DNA of 64,000 nt from an uncultured Celeribacter sp. (GTDB lineage: Bacteria; Pseudomonadota; Alphaproteobacteria; Rhodobacterales; Rhodobacteraceae): positions 2,666,001 to 2,730,000 of the forward strand of contig NZ_OY781106.1 in NCBI RefSeq assembly GCF_963676475.1, written 5' to 3'. Position 1 is the stretch's first letter; the number at the start of each line of letters is the position of its first letter. The position numbers and the translations under genes are program-made. Under the pieces are notes generated by a model. That model had not been told where the DNA came from. It was given only the letters and a program-made list of their open reading frames with translations, and did no database searches. Below, in pieces: positions 1-8,596 of the stretch.

Positions 1-582
1 GTGGGCGGGGCAGGAAACGACTACATCGCAGCCGGAGCAAATTCTGACACGGTCTATGGCGGCACGGGTGAGGACATCGTTTACGGAGGTCTTGGCGAGG
101 ACCGGATTTGGGCCGGCGACGGGGATGATTTGATCCATGGAGACGGTGGAACCGGGCATCTCTATGGCGAATTGGGCGACGACATCCTCCATGGTGGCAA
201 TTCCAGAGATTACCTCTACGGCGGCGGCGGCAATGATTTGATCGTGGGCAACGGAGGGGACGACGAAATCTATGGGCACAATGGCAATGACACCATTCGC
301 GGCGGGGGTGGCGCAGATGTGATCACCGGCGGCAACGGGAATGATACCTTCGTCTTTAACGACGGGTTCGGGCTGGATGTGATCACCGATTTCGAAGCCA
401 CGAATGACAATGAAACAATAGATCTCAGCGATGTCTCCGCCATCACAGGCTTCTCAGATTTGCAGAGCAATCACATGTCTCAAAGCGGCTCGGACGTTTT
501 GATCACCGTTGACGCGAACAATGTGATTACTCTGGAGAATGTCTTGCTCTCTGATCTGGAGGCCGCAGATTTTCTGTTCTGA
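1..582 (+). CDS. RTX-type calcium-binding protein, 5' end outside window
   Basis: The visible 193 codons are the C-terminal part of a repeats-in-toxin protein. About nine glycine/aspartate-rich nonapeptide repeats of the GGxGxDxux type (for example GGAGNDYI, YGGLGEDRI, GDGDDLIHG, GGGGNDLIVG) occupy residues 1-115. Such repeats fold into a calcium-binding parallel beta-roll. The last roughly 75 residues are non-repetitive and end in a hydrophobic LEAADFLF tail, as in type I-secreted RTX proteins. The GTG at base 1 lies inside a repeat, so the real start is almost certainly upstream of the window. No enzymatic domain is visible in this fragment, so the function of the whole protein is unknown. 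A second RTX gene lies at 51527. Confidence 0.85.
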   Translation: MGGAGNDYIAAGANSDTVYGGTGEDIVYGGLGEDRIWAGDGDDLIHGDGGTGHLYGELGDDILHGGNSRDYLYGGGGNDLIVGNGGDDEIYGHNGNDTIRGGGGADVITGGNGNDTFVFNDGFGLDVITDFEATNDNETIDLSDVSAITGFSDLQSNHMSQSGSDVLITVDANNVITLENVLLSDLEAADFLF

Positions 583-612
583 AACCAAAGCCCTTTCTAA
601 AGACTGCGTGCC

Positions 613-1506
613 TCACACCCATTTCGCCATCGGCGGCAGGGACATCAGGACCGCATCCGGGTTGTGCCCGGTTTCGAGCCCGAATTTCGTGCCGCGATCG
701 TAGACAAGGTTGTATTCGGCGTAGAGGCCCCGATGGACGAGCTGGCGGTCCTTGTCCATCTCAGACCACGGCGTATCGCGGCGTTTTTCGGTGACGCCGA
801 GAAACGCCGGAAGGAAGGCACGACCGACGTCCTGAGTGAAGGCAAAGTCTTTCTCCCAATCACCCGTGTTCAGATCATCGTAGAAAATCCCCCCGACCCC
901 GCGCGCGCGGCCCCGGTGCGGGATGTAAAAATACTCGTCAGCCCAGGCTTTGAACCGTGGGTAATAGTCGGGATCATGCGCATCACAGTGGTCTTTTTGC
1001 ACCGCATGAAAGGCCGCCGTGTCTTCATCATATTCGATGCAGGGGTTCAGGTCCGACCCACCGCCAAACCACCAACCATGCGGGGTCCAGAACATCCTGG
1101 TGTTCATGTGCACGGCGGGCGTATGCGGGTTTTGCATATGCGCAACCAAGGAAATGCCCGCCGCCCAAAAGCGCGGATCGTCTTTCATCCCCGGCAGGCC
1201 TTTGCGCGCGGCCATCGCCATCTGGGCGCGCTCACCCAAAGTGCCGTAGACGGTGGAAACATTGACGCCGATCTTCTCGAACACGCGCCCGCCACGCATG
1301 ACAGACATCAATCCGCCGCCCGCGTCAGACCCGTCTTCCGACTCGCGTGCCGTCTCGGTCACCTCGAACCGGCCTGCGTGGTGCCCAGCGTAGGGTCCGC
1401 TCAACTGTGTGTCTTCGAGCGCCTCAAACGCCGAAACGATCTGATCGCGCAGGCTGCGAAACCACGCACTTGCGCGCTGTTTTTCGGTCGTCATCTCGTC
1501 GCTCAT
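613..1506 (-). CDS. hemF: Oxygen-dependent coproporphyrinogen III oxidase
   Basis: HemF carries out aerobic oxidative decarboxylation of coproporphyrinogen III to protoporphyrinogen IX in haem (and, where present, bacteriochlorophyll) synthesis. The 297-residue product has the family's signature blocks in order: GGRVFEKIGVNVS (72-84), HMNTRMFW (133-140), WWFGGGSDLNP (145-155), ADEYFYIPHRGRARGVGG (about 189-206) and RGLYAEYNLVYDRGTKFGL (259-277). I start it at the ATG at 1506 (MSDEMTTEK), which gives the normal family length of about 300; a 26-residue upstream extension is open but does not look like HemF. It is convergent with the RTX gene and divergent from a small lipoprotein gene. The enzyme is cytoplasmic and needs molecular oxygen. 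Confidence 0.96.
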   Translation of the reverse strand: MSDEMTTEKQRASAWFRSLRDQIVSAFEALEDTQLSGPYAGHHAGRFEVTETARESEDGSDAGGGLMSVMRGGRVFEKIGVNVSTVYGTLGERAQMAMAARKGLPGMKDDPRFWAAGISLVAHMQNPHTPAVHMNTRMFWTPHGWWFGGGSDLNPCIEYDEDTAAFHAVQKDHCDAHDPDYYPRFKAWADEYFYIPHRGRARGVGGIFYDDLNTGDWEKDFAFTQDVGRAFLPAFLGVTEKRRDTPWSEMDKDRQLVHRGLYAEYNLVYDRGTKFGLETGHNPDAVLMSLPPMAKWV

Positions 1507-1646
1507 CGGGCTCGTATCCTTTTGTTTTCGCCGCAAGTCTCGGGCACCTTGCCAGAGGTAACAACAATCCTGCTCCAACGGCAAGTTCCCTTCCCCTGCG
1601 ACGGAAAGGCGCTATGATTACGTGTAACATCAAAAGGAGACTCGTT

Positions 1647-2021
1647 ATGCGCTGGCTCATCCCCCTTGCCATTGTGCCGTTGCTCGCGGCCTGTTCCGAA
1701 CAACAGATGTGCATCTCGCGCGCGACCAAGGATTTGCGCCAAGTACAGAGCTTTATCGCGGAATCCGAGGGCAATCTGGCGCGCGGCTATGCCTTGGTCG
1801 AACAGCAATATGTCGATTATGACATCCGGCGCTGTGGCACCACGGATGAGGGCAAAGCGATCTATTGCCGCGAGCCTGATATCGAGACCCGGCGCGTGCC
1901 TAAGGCCATTGATCTCGATGCCGAGGCCGCGAAACTCGCCGCTTTGAAAAAGAAAGAGGCGCAGCTTTCGGTTCAGGCGCAGGCCGCCGTGGACTCCTGC
2001 AAGATCCAGTATCCTGAATAA
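1647..2021 (+). CDS. Small predicted lipoprotein
   Basis: This 124-residue protein starts at an ATG behind a clear ribosome-binding site (AAGGAGA, 1634-1640). The N-terminus is a short lipoprotein signal: MRW, a hydrophobic stretch, then the lipobox LLAAC with the acylated cysteine at residue 16. The mature part has three more cysteines (C22, C62, C74) plus one near the end (C118), so disulphides are possible. It also has an Ala/Lys-rich, probably helical segment at 91-115. I do not recognise the family; it looks like one of the small conserved lipoproteins of Rhodobacterales. It stands alone, convergent with the SDR gene that ends 3 bases downstream. Confidence 0.75.
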   Translation: MRWLIPLAIVPLLAACSEQQMCISRATKDLRQVQSFIAESEGNLARGYALVEQQYVDYDIRRCGTTDEGKAIYCREPDIETRRVPKAIDLDAEAAKLAALKKKEAQLSVQAQAAVDSCKIQYPE

Positions 2022-2024
2022 GGT

Positions 2025-2837
2025 TCAGTGCGTGGGCGCAAGGACCGGATCCACAAGGGTCCGGCCACCGTCCACCGTCAGGATTTGCCCGGTCATGAAG
2101 CCGGAACAATCCGACGTCAGATATTGCACCGTCTCCGCCACTTCCGAGGCGGGGGCGACGCGGCCCAGAGGCGTTTTCGAGACGATCTCGCCACGATAAT
2201 CCGGGTTTTCGGCCAACATGTCCTTGAGGCTTGAACTCATCACCGACCCGAAAGCCACGGCATTCACCCGGATGCGATGCGGCGCGAGAGAAACCGCCAT
2301 GGCGCGGGTCATCTGATCGACCGCCGCCGAGGAAATGGAAAAGGCCAAAAGCTCCGGCTGACACCGCCGCGCGGCGATGGACGACAGGTTGACGATGGAG
2401 CCAACCAGCCCCTCGTCCCCCTCGGATTTCTCCGAATTCTTGATCATCCATTTCGCCACCTGCTGCGTCAGGCGCAGCGAGGTCATCAGGTTCTGTTCAA
2501 GCAGATCGGCGACATTGTCGTCCTCGACCGACAGCGGAGCGCTCATCAACACCTGACGTGAGGCATTCACGAGGATGTCGACTCCGTCAAAGGCATCAAT
2601 CGTGGCGGAGAGCAGATTCGCGATGGTGAGTTTCTGGCGCAAATCCCCGGCGAAATACGCAAGCCTTGCACCTTCGGCCTCGGCCTCCTCTCCGTATTCT
2701 GCGGTCAGGCTGGCCTCATCCATATCGGCGCACATCACATAGGCGCCCTGTTCCAGAAAATGCCGCGCGACGGAAAGACCGACACCATTGGCGGCCCCAG
2801 TGACGATGGCCACCTTGCCCTCAATCGAAAAGCTCAT
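2025..2837 (-). CDS. SDR-family protein lacking the catalytic Tyr/Lys
   Basis: The 270-residue product has a short-chain dehydrogenase/reductase fold: the nucleotide-binding TGAANGVG (13-20), the conserved Asn in EQN (116), the catalytic-site Ser (S153 in NLSS), the HRIRVNAVAFG block and a C-terminal QILTVDGGRT. The YxxxK motif is altered. At the correct 13-residue distance from S153 the sequence reads FSISS, so the catalytic Tyr is F166 and the Lys is S170. The usual NNAG motif is also changed (VNAS). Classical SDR chemistry should therefore be impaired; a binding, structural or altered role is an inference. The start at 2837 has GGGAG upstream, and a longer N-terminal reading is not SDR-like. 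The gene lies in the same direction as the methyltransferase and clpS upstream. Confidence 0.85.
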   Translation of the reverse strand: MSFSIEGKVAIVTGAANGVGLSVARHFLEQGAYVMCADMDEASLTAEYGEEAEAEGARLAYFAGDLRQKLTIANLLSATIDAFDGVDILVNASRQVLMSAPLSVEDDNVADLLEQNLMTSLRLTQQVAKWMIKNSEKSEGDEGLVGSIVNLSSIAARRCQPELLAFSISSAAVDQMTRAMAVSLAPHRIRVNAVAFGSVMSSSLKDMLAENPDYRGEIVSKTPLGRVAPASEVAETVQYLTSDCSGFMTGQILTVDGGRTLVDPVLAPTH

Positions 2838-2868
2838 CAGAGACTCCCTGTTTCCGTTAACAGCGACC

Positions 2869-3843
2869 TTAGGATTTTGTGGTCGCTCTGCGAAGGGGTT
2901 TCGCAGCGTGAAGCAATTTGAAACCACCCGTGACGGCAATCTCATCGACCGTGCCAAAGAGAGAGGCAAGTGTCGCCTCATAAGGCAGTTGTCGGTTGGC
3001 CACCAGCCAGAGCTGGCCCTGCGGCGACAACATTCCGGCGGCGGCCTTAATAAAGGCCTGCCCTAACGCCGGGTCGGCCGCCCGCGTGGTGTGAAACGGC
3101 GGGTTCATGATCACGGCGTCCAAAAGGTGCGGCGGTTTGAATTTGGTGGCGTCTTCCCAATGGAACTGCGCGCGGTCGTCCGTGATATTGTCCTTGGCGG
3201 AGGCAATCGCGGCAGCTTCGGCCTCCACGAGGTGCAGCTCCTTCACACCCTCGCGCGCCAGAATCGCACGGGACAGATAGCCCCAGCCCGCGCCGAGATC
3301 GGCGATGCGGGGGGGAAGTTTCGCGGGCAAAGCCTCGGCCAGCGCCTCGGACGCCTTGTCGATACGATCAACGGAGAAGACGCCCAGACGCGTTGTAAAA
3401 CCATCAATCAGCTTCAGCGGACCGGGATTGGCCCAATCCGCGAAATCACCACCAGAGAACCGGATCGCCTTGCCATGCGCTTTAGACACGACCTGCGTCT
3501 CCACCCGCTTCTTGATGTCTTTCCAGAGGCTGTCGATACCATCGGTCTTTTGACCGTCGACGATGACCTGATCCGCGCGCAGGGCGGCATCTGCAATCAA
3601 GGCACGAGCTTCCGCCTTGGCACGCGGCACGGCGACGATGGCGAGATCGAATTGGCCTCGGGCCTCGGTCACCACTTCATAGCCTTGCGCCTTGAAGGCG
3701 TCGACATCGGGTTTGAAACCCTGCACGATCTGAACCTCGGCGCCTTTCAGCGCAGAAAGATCGGCGTCGGAGCGCGGGCGATAAATCACCACGCGGGCCG
3801 GGACGGCTCCGTCTAGCAGAAGGGAGAGACGCGGGGACACCAT
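2869..3843 (-). CDS. RsmC-like class I SAM-dependent RNA methyltransferase
   Basis: The 324-residue protein has the two-lobed layout of RsmC/RlmG-type guanine-N2 rRNA methyltransferases: a degenerate N-terminal methyltransferase-like domain (about 1-140) and an active C-terminal one. The SAM-binding loop is ADLGAGWGYLS (181-191). The catalytic NPPFH, characteristic of enzymes methylating exocyclic amino groups of bases, is at 247-251, and a conserved NRQLPYE follows at 283-289. By homology the likely substrate is 16S rRNA (G1207 in E. coli numbering), but a 23S target or another substrate cannot be excluded. The start codon ATG at 3843 has no good ribosome-binding site. The gene begins 18 bases after the clpS stop and may be co-transcribed with it. 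Confidence 0.85.
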   Translation of the reverse strand: MVSPRLSLLLDGAVPARVVIYRPRSDADLSALKGAEVQIVQGFKPDVDAFKAQGYEVVTEARGQFDLAIVAVPRAKAEARALIADAALRADQVIVDGQKTDGIDSLWKDIKKRVETQVVSKAHGKAIRFSGGDFADWANPGPLKLIDGFTTRLGVFSVDRIDKASEALAEALPAKLPPRIADLGAGWGYLSRAILAREGVKELHLVEAEAAAIASAKDNITDDRAQFHWEDATKFKPPHLLDAVIMNPPFHTTRAADPALGQAFIKAAAGMLSPQGQLWLVANRQLPYEATLASLFGTVDEIAVTGGFKLLHAAKPLRRATTKS

Positions 3844-3861
3844 GTCAAAAAGGCGAAACGC

Positions 3862-4209
3862 CTATTCCTTTTCCATGGTGCATTGCAGCGGATGCTGATG
3901 GCGGCGGGAAAAATCCATAACCTGCGAGACCTTGGTCTCCGCGATCTCATGCGGGAACACGCCAACGACCGCGAGGCCCTTTTTATGAACGGTCAGCATG
4001 ATCTCGGTCGCCTGCGCATGACCGATGCCGAAGAACCGTTCGAGCACCAGCACGACGAATTCCATCGGCGTGTAATCGTCGTTGAGCAACATGACCTTGT
4101 AAAGCGGCGGGCGCTTTGTCTTGGGCTTGGGTTTGAGCGCAAGTCCGACATCGCCGTCCTCATCCGAACGGTCGTCATTGTCAGCCATCATCTGCGGTGC
4201 GCGGATCAT
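3862..4209 (-). CDS. clpS: ATP-dependent Clp protease adaptor ClpS
   Basis: ClpS docks on the N-domain of ClpA and delivers N-degron substrates to ClpAP. The 115-residue protein has an acidic, low-complexity N-terminal extension (residues 1-33) followed by the conserved core: YKVMLLNDDYTPMEFVV, then FFGIGHAQATEIMLTVHKKG and a C-terminal GVFPHEIAETK. The LLNDDYTPMEF block forms the pocket that recognises the N-terminal residue. The ATG at 4209 has GGAGG 5 bases upstream (in the minus-strand sense), which decides the start; the two Met codons at residues 7-8 lack one. clpA is not next to it here. It is divergent from the HAD hydrolase gene. Confidence 0.96.
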   Translation of the reverse strand: MIRAPQMMADNDDRSDEDGDVGLALKPKPKTKRPPLYKVMLLNDDYTPMEFVVLVLERFFGIGHAQATEIMLTVHKKGLAVVGVFPHEIAETKVSQVMDFSRRHQHPLQCTMEKE

Positions 4210-4323
4210 CGGGCCTCCGATTGTCGCTTATCTTGGATTTGGGTTTGTATGCGCCGATATATAGCCCCTTTTGCGCATGAATAAAGAGCGTTATGCCCAA
4301 ACCGGTAAAGGAGCGCCGATCCG

Positions 4324-5031
4324 ATGACCGAAAAACTCGCCACAATCGCCTTTGATGCCGACGACACGCTTTGGGAAAACGAACAGTTTTTCCGCATGAC
4401 GCAGGAGCGTTTTGCCGCCCTTCTGGCCGATTTCACCGAGCCCGATCATCTCTCTGAGCGGCTTCTGGCCGCCGAGCGTCGCAACCTTGGCGCCTATGGA
4501 TTCGGCATCAAGGGCTTTGTCCTCTCGATGATCGAAACCGCGATTGAGGTGACCGAGGAACGGGTGCCTGCCTCCGTGATTCAGGAATTGATTTCGGCGG
4601 GACAAGAGATGCTGCGCCATCCGATTCATCTATTGGACGGCGTGGAAGATACCGTTGGCGCGCTGGCCGAGGACTACGAGATTCTTCTGGTCACCAAAGG
4701 CGATCTTCTGGATCAGGAGCGCAAACTGGCGCAATCGGGGCTGGGCGATCTCTTCGATGGGATCGAGGTGGTCTCGGCCAAAACCCCTAGCGTATACAGC
4801 ACCATCTTCGCCCGCCACAATGTCGCCCCAGAGCGCGCCATGATGGTGGGCAACTCGATGAAATCTGACGTCATTCCGCCGATTGAGGCCGGGGCCTGGG
4901 GCGTTTTCGTGCCGCATAATTTCACTTGGGAAATCGAACACGCAGAGGCGCCAGCCGGACATCCGCGCTTTCACGAATTGCCGCGCCTGACCGGATTGCC
5001 CGCCTTGATCGAGACGATTCAAAAAACTTGA
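4324..5031 (+). CDS. HAD-superfamily hydrolase
   Basis: This 235-residue cytosolic phosphatase-type enzyme has the four haloacid dehalogenase motifs: FDADDTLW near the N-terminus (D10 nucleophile, D12 acid/base), LLVTKGD at about 120 (motif II Thr), a conserved Lys in KTPSVY (motif III) and GNSMKSD (motif IV Asp, about 177-183). A helical cap lies between motifs I and II (residues 20-100). The substrate cannot be read from the sequence; phosphoglycolate- or nucleotide-phosphatase-like activity is common in this subgroup. The ATG at 4324 follows a GGAGCG element. The gene is monocistronic, divergent from clpS. Confidence 0.88.
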   Translation: MTEKLATIAFDADDTLWENEQFFRMTQERFAALLADFTEPDHLSERLLAAERRNLGAYGFGIKGFVLSMIETAIEVTEERVPASVIQELISAGQEMLRHPIHLLDGVEDTVGALAEDYEILLVTKGDLLDQERKLAQSGLGDLFDGIEVVSAKTPSVYSTIFARHNVAPERAMMVGNSMKSDVIPPIEAGAWGVFVPHNFTWEIEHAEAPAGHPRFHELPRLTGLPALIETIQKT

Positions 5032-5206
5032 GCCTGCGTTAACCCTGATTTGGTATTTCAGAAGACTCCGCACACCACATTTGGCGTTGCAAACCTGCAC
5101 CCCCTGAAAGCCTTTGAAAATTCATTGTTTTCTCGGGACGAAGCTTGTGCTAGCGTCTCCTCCATAAGCTGGGCGAAATGATCCGGCAGGACGAGGCAGA
5201 GTTATC

Positions 5207-6802
5207 ATGAAGAGCAACGTGCAAGCGCGGGGTGTCCTGCGTGCTGTGTCAGGACGTATTTTTCCTCTTTTACTGATCGCATTCGCAGTGATGGTCTCTG
5301 TGACCTCTCGCGCCATGGCGGCCGAATATGCGGCCCTCGTGATGGATGCGCGCAACGGCAAGGTGCTTCATGCCACCAACGCCGACACGCGACTGCATCC
5401 CGCCTCTCTGACCAAAATGATGACGCTCTACATCGCCTTCGAGGCGGTCGAACATGGCGAGATCGGCCTCGATGATCTGGTCACCGTGTCCCGCAACGCC
5501 GCCTCCGAACCGCCGTCGAAACTGGGTCTGCGTCCCGGTCAGAAAATCAAGCTGCGCTATCTCATTCGTGCCGCCGCCGTGAAATCCGCCAACGATGCCG
5601 CCACCGCCATCGGCGAGGCCATCGAAGGCTCCGAGGCCGCTTTCGCCCGTCGTATGAACCGCACCGCCAAACAACTTGGCATGTCGCGCACGACGTTCAA
5701 GAACGCGCATGGTCTGACGGAGGCCGGTCACCTGTCGACCGCCCGTGACATGACCGTTCTGGGGCGTCATTTGTTTTATGATTTCCCAGAATATTACAAC
5801 ATTTTCTCACGCCAGACCGCCGATGCCGGCGTGCGCACCGTGAACCACACCAACACGCGTTTTCTGAACTCCTACGCAGGCGCGGACGGGATCAAAACGG
5901 GCTACACCTCGGCTGCGGGGTTCAACCTCGTCGCCTCGGCGCATCGTGGCAATGAGCGCATCATCACGACCGTGTTCGGCGGACGCTCCACCGTGTCGCG
6001 CAACGCCAAAGTGGCCGAGCTGATGGATCTGGGTTTCAAACGCGCGCCAAGCCGTGTGGCCGTGTCGAAACCGGCCAGACCGCCCTATCTGGGCAAGATC
6101 GGCGGTGCGGTCATGGTCGCTGGCACACAGGATGATCCGCGCGTGGCCTCCAAGATCATTCGCGTGAATGTCACCATGACGTCGAGCCCGCGCCCCTTGC
6201 CCCGCCCGGTGCAAGGTCTTGCGCCTGAAGAAGAACAAATGCTGCTCGCCGCCTCTGACGATGTGCTCAATGCCTTGACCAAGGCTGAAGAAGAGGCCGC
6301 GCTTCTGGCCGCCGCGACCAGCGCCGCCGATGAGGCTAGCACGCTTTTGGCGGAAACGGCCCGTGCGCAACAGGCACCCACGCCCGCCATCGTTCCGATC
6401 AGCGCTCCGGGTGCGCCCGGCATCTCCCCCCTGCCCCGTCCAGAGCGCATCCAGCTTGCTTCTGTCGAACCGACCGCTGCCGCACTCATGCCGGAGGGCT
6501 CTGTTGCCACGACCGTGGCCCCGGAGGCCGCCCCCGAAATCGTCACGCGGATTTCCACCTCCGGCAACCGCTATTGGGGGATCAACATCGGCACCTATAA
6601 TTCCGAATATGCCGCCCGTAAGGAGCTTTTGAAAACCGCTCTGACAGAGATCGAAATGCTCGATGGCGCGCTGCGCAAAGTGGTTCGGACCAATCGTGGC
6701 TTTGACGCGAATTTCCTGGGCATGACCGAAGACATGGCCGCGATGACCTGTCGTCGTCTTGAAGCCCGCGGCACGGACTGTTCGACGGTTGGCCCGTCTT
6801 AA
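5207..6802 (+). CDS. D-alanyl-D-alanine carboxypeptidase with SPOR domain
   Basis: This is a periplasmic low-molecular-weight penicillin-binding protein that trims the terminal D-Ala of peptidoglycan stem peptides. Residues 1-39 are a signal peptide ending AMA. The S11 peptidase domain has all three catalytic motifs: SLTK (67-70), SAN (127-129) and KTG (230-232). A long Ala/Pro-rich linker (about 300-440) leads to a C-terminal SPOR-like domain (about 450-531, starting near RYWGINIGTY), which binds denuded glycan at the division septum. The 531-residue length fits DacF-type enzymes with a SPOR tail. The ATG at 5207 has GAGG 10 bases upstream. The gene ends at a strong bidirectional terminator. 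Confidence 0.94.
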   Translation: MKSNVQARGVLRAVSGRIFPLLLIAFAVMVSVTSRAMAAEYAALVMDARNGKVLHATNADTRLHPASLTKMMTLYIAFEAVEHGEIGLDDLVTVSRNAASEPPSKLGLRPGQKIKLRYLIRAAAVKSANDAATAIGEAIEGSEAAFARRMNRTAKQLGMSRTTFKNAHGLTEAGHLSTARDMTVLGRHLFYDFPEYYNIFSRQTADAGVRTVNHTNTRFLNSYAGADGIKTGYTSAAGFNLVASAHRGNERIITTVFGGRSTVSRNAKVAELMDLGFKRAPSRVAVSKPARPPYLGKIGGAVMVAGTQDDPRVASKIIRVNVTMTSSPRPLPRPVQGLAPEEEQMLLAASDDVLNALTKAEEEAALLAAATSAADEASTLLAETARAQQAPTPAIVPISAPGAPGISPLPRPERIQLASVEPTAAALMPEGSVATTVAPEAAPEIVTRISTSGNRYWGINIGTYNSEYAARKELLKTALTEIEMLDGALRKVVRTNRGFDANFLGMTEDMAAMTCRRLEARGTDCSTVGPS

Positions 6803-6805
6803 TTC

Positions 6806-6839
6806 GGCCAGCCCTAATCTGGCCAGCCCTAATCTGGCC
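6806..6839. repeat. 15-bp tandem repeat, 2.3 copies
   Basis: The unit GGCCAGCCCTAATCT occurs twice head to tail, followed by GGCC of a third copy, starting 4 bases after the stop codon of the carboxypeptidase gene. It is non-coding and looks like a slipped-strand duplication. Confidence 0.8.
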
Positions 6840-6850
6840 CACCGTTCATG

Positions 6851-6882
6851 AAAAAAGGCGACCCTTTGAGGTCGCCTTTTTA
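6851..6882. terminator. Bidirectional rho-independent terminator
   Basis: An A-run, the stem AGGCGACC with loop CTTTGA and its complement GGTCGCCT, then a T-run. The A-run and T-run on the two sides allow it to work in both directions. It serves the carboxypeptidase gene on the plus strand and possibly yejF on the minus strand. Confidence 0.88.
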
Positions 6883-6909
6883 TATCCCAAGATGCGCAGC
6901 ATTCCCCCG

Positions 6910-6938
6910 CATTAAGGTTAATCAGATTAAGGTTAATG
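6910..6938. repeat. 29-bp AT-rich intergenic repeat, copy 1
   Basis: This element has CATTAA at one end and its complement TTAATG at the other, and contains ATTAAGGTTAAT twice, separated by CAG. A near-identical copy (two G/A differences) is at 34206-34234. Both are intergenic. Function unknown. The TTAA spacing does not match the CtrA consensus TTAA-N7-TTAA. Confidence 0.7.
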
Positions 6939-6988
6939 CCTCAGAGAGCGCCCCGAGATGGGCGCATATTTAAGGGGGCGGGCCGATC

Positions 6989-8596
6989 TCAGACGCCCGC
7001 GCCCTCTTCCACCTTGAGATCAAGCGCAGCACTGACCAACGCCTTTGTATAGGCCTCTTTCGGCGTCTCGAAAATCTCCTCTGCCGATCCCATCTCGACC
7101 ACATCGCCACGCTTCATCACCAGAACCTGATGCGACAGCGCGCGCACCACGCGCAGGTCGTGCGAGATGAACAGGTAAGCCAGTTTGTGTTTCACCTGCA
7201 GCTTGCGCAAAAGCTCCACGATCTGCACCTGCACCGTCATGTCGAGCGCAGAGGTCGGTTCATCCAGCACCACCAGACGCGGGCGCAGGATCATCGCGCG
7301 GGCGATGGCGATGCGCTGACGCTGACCGCCGGAAAACTCATGCGGATAGCGGTGACGGGTCTCGGGATCGAGGCCCACCTCGCGCATGATGTCGATCACC
7401 GCCGCCTCGACGGAGGCATAGCCCTCGACATGGTGCACACCAAGACCCTCGGCGATGATCTGTTCCACCGTCATGCGGGGCGACAGCGAACCGTAGGGGT
7501 CTTGGAACACGATCTGCATATCGGCGCGCAGCGGGCGAAGTTTGCGGTTGGACCATCCTTGAATGTCCTGTCCCAGAACCACCACCGGCCCCTGCGAGGA
7601 AATCAGCCGCATCATGGCGAGCGCCAGCGTTGTTTTGCCGGAGCCGGATTCGCCGACGATGCCCACAGTTTCGCCCGCACGGACCGACAGCGTCGCGGCA
7701 TTCACCGCCTTCACATAGCCCACCGTCTTGCGCAGGAAACCGCGCTGGATCGGGAACCAGATGCGCAGGTCTTTGGTCTCGGCCACCACCTCCGAACCTT
7801 CCGGCACGGGATCGGGATGACCCGCGGCCTCGGCGGCCAAAAGCATCTGCGTGTAGGGGTGTTGCGGATTGTCGAAAATCTCAGTCGTCACACCGGTCTC
7901 GACGATCTCGCCATTCTTCATGACACAGACCCGATCGGCGAATTTGCGCACGATGTTCAGGTCGTGGGTGATGAAGAGCATCGACATGCCGAGGCTCTGT
8001 TTCAGCTCCGCCAGAAGTTCGAGAATCTGCGCCTGAATCGTCACATCGAGCGCGGTGGTCGGTTCGTCCGCGATCAACAATTCGGGCCGGTTCGCCAGCG
8101 CCATGGCGATCATGATCCGCTGCCTCTGCCCGCCGGACAATTGGTGCGGGTAATCCTTGAGACGGCTTTCCGGTTCGTGGATACCGACCTGTGTCAAAAG
8201 CTCAATCACACGCTCCCGCGCCGCCAAACCCGTCATGCCGTGATGGATCAACAGCACTTCGGAGAGCTGTTTTTCCAGCGTGTGCAGCGGATTGAGCGAG
8301 GTCATCGGCTCTTGAAAGATAAAGCTGATGTCATTGCCGCGCAGTTTGCGCAGCTCTTTCTCGGAGGCGCCGACAAGCTCCTGCCCCTGATAGGTGATCG
8401 AGCCACTGGTCACAGCCGTATCGGGCAAGAGGTTCACGCAAGACAGCGCTGTCACCGATTTGCCGGAACCGGATTCGCCCACGAGAGCGACGGTTTCGCC
8501 CTTCTCCACCGAGAACGACACGCCTTTGACGGCCTCGACCACTTGGCCGTCCTGACGAAAGCCGACCCGCAGGTCTTTATATTCCAAAAGGCTCAT
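6989..8596 (-). CDS. yejF: Peptide ABC transporter, fused dual ATP-binding subunit YejF
   Basis: This 535-residue protein holds two complete ABC ATPase domains in one chain, as in YejF of the peptide/microcin C importer. The first NBD has Walker A GESGSGKS (40-47), signature LSGGQRQR (153-160) and Walker B LLIADEP (173-179). The second has GESGSGKT (315-322), FSGGQRQR (421-428) and LVVLDEP (441-447). Each NBD is followed by an oligopeptide-transporter-type C-terminal tail. It powers uptake from the cytoplasmic face. Its ATG overlaps the yejE stop by 4 bases (ATGA), so translation is coupled. It is the last gene of the yejABEF operon. Confidence 0.94.
   Translation of the reverse strand: MSLLEYKDLRVGFRQDGQVVEAVKGVSFSVEKGETVALVGESGSGKSVTALSCVNLLPDTAVTSGSITYQGQELVGASEKELRKLRGNDISFIFQEPMTSLNPLHTLEKQLSEVLLIHHGMTGLAARERVIELLTQVGIHEPESRLKDYPHQLSGGQRQRIMIAMALANRPELLIADEPTTALDVTIQAQILELLAELKQSLGMSMLFITHDLNIVRKFADRVCVMKNGEIVETGVTTEIFDNPQHPYTQMLLAAEAAGHPDPVPEGSEVVAETKDLRIWFPIQRGFLRKTVGYVKAVNAATLSVRAGETVGIVGESGSGKTTLALAMMRLISSQGPVVVLGQDIQGWSNRKLRPLRADMQIVFQDPYGSLSPRMTVEQIIAEGLGVHHVEGYASVEAAVIDIMREVGLDPETRHRYPHEFSGGQRQRIAIARAMILRPRLVVLDEPTSALDMTVQVQIVELLRKLQVKHKLAYLFISHDLRVVRALSHQVLVMKRGDVVEMGSAEEIFETPKEAYTKALVSAALDLKVEEGAGV

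Noticed and set aside
6806..6839. Short tandem repeats as a possible CRISPR or minisatellite
   Set aside because: Units are directly adjacent without spacers and there are only two or three copies. No cas genes are present.
6910..6938. CtrA binding site
   Set aside because: The TTAA repeats have spacings of 2, 5 and 11 bases, not the N7 required for TTAA-N7-TTAA.
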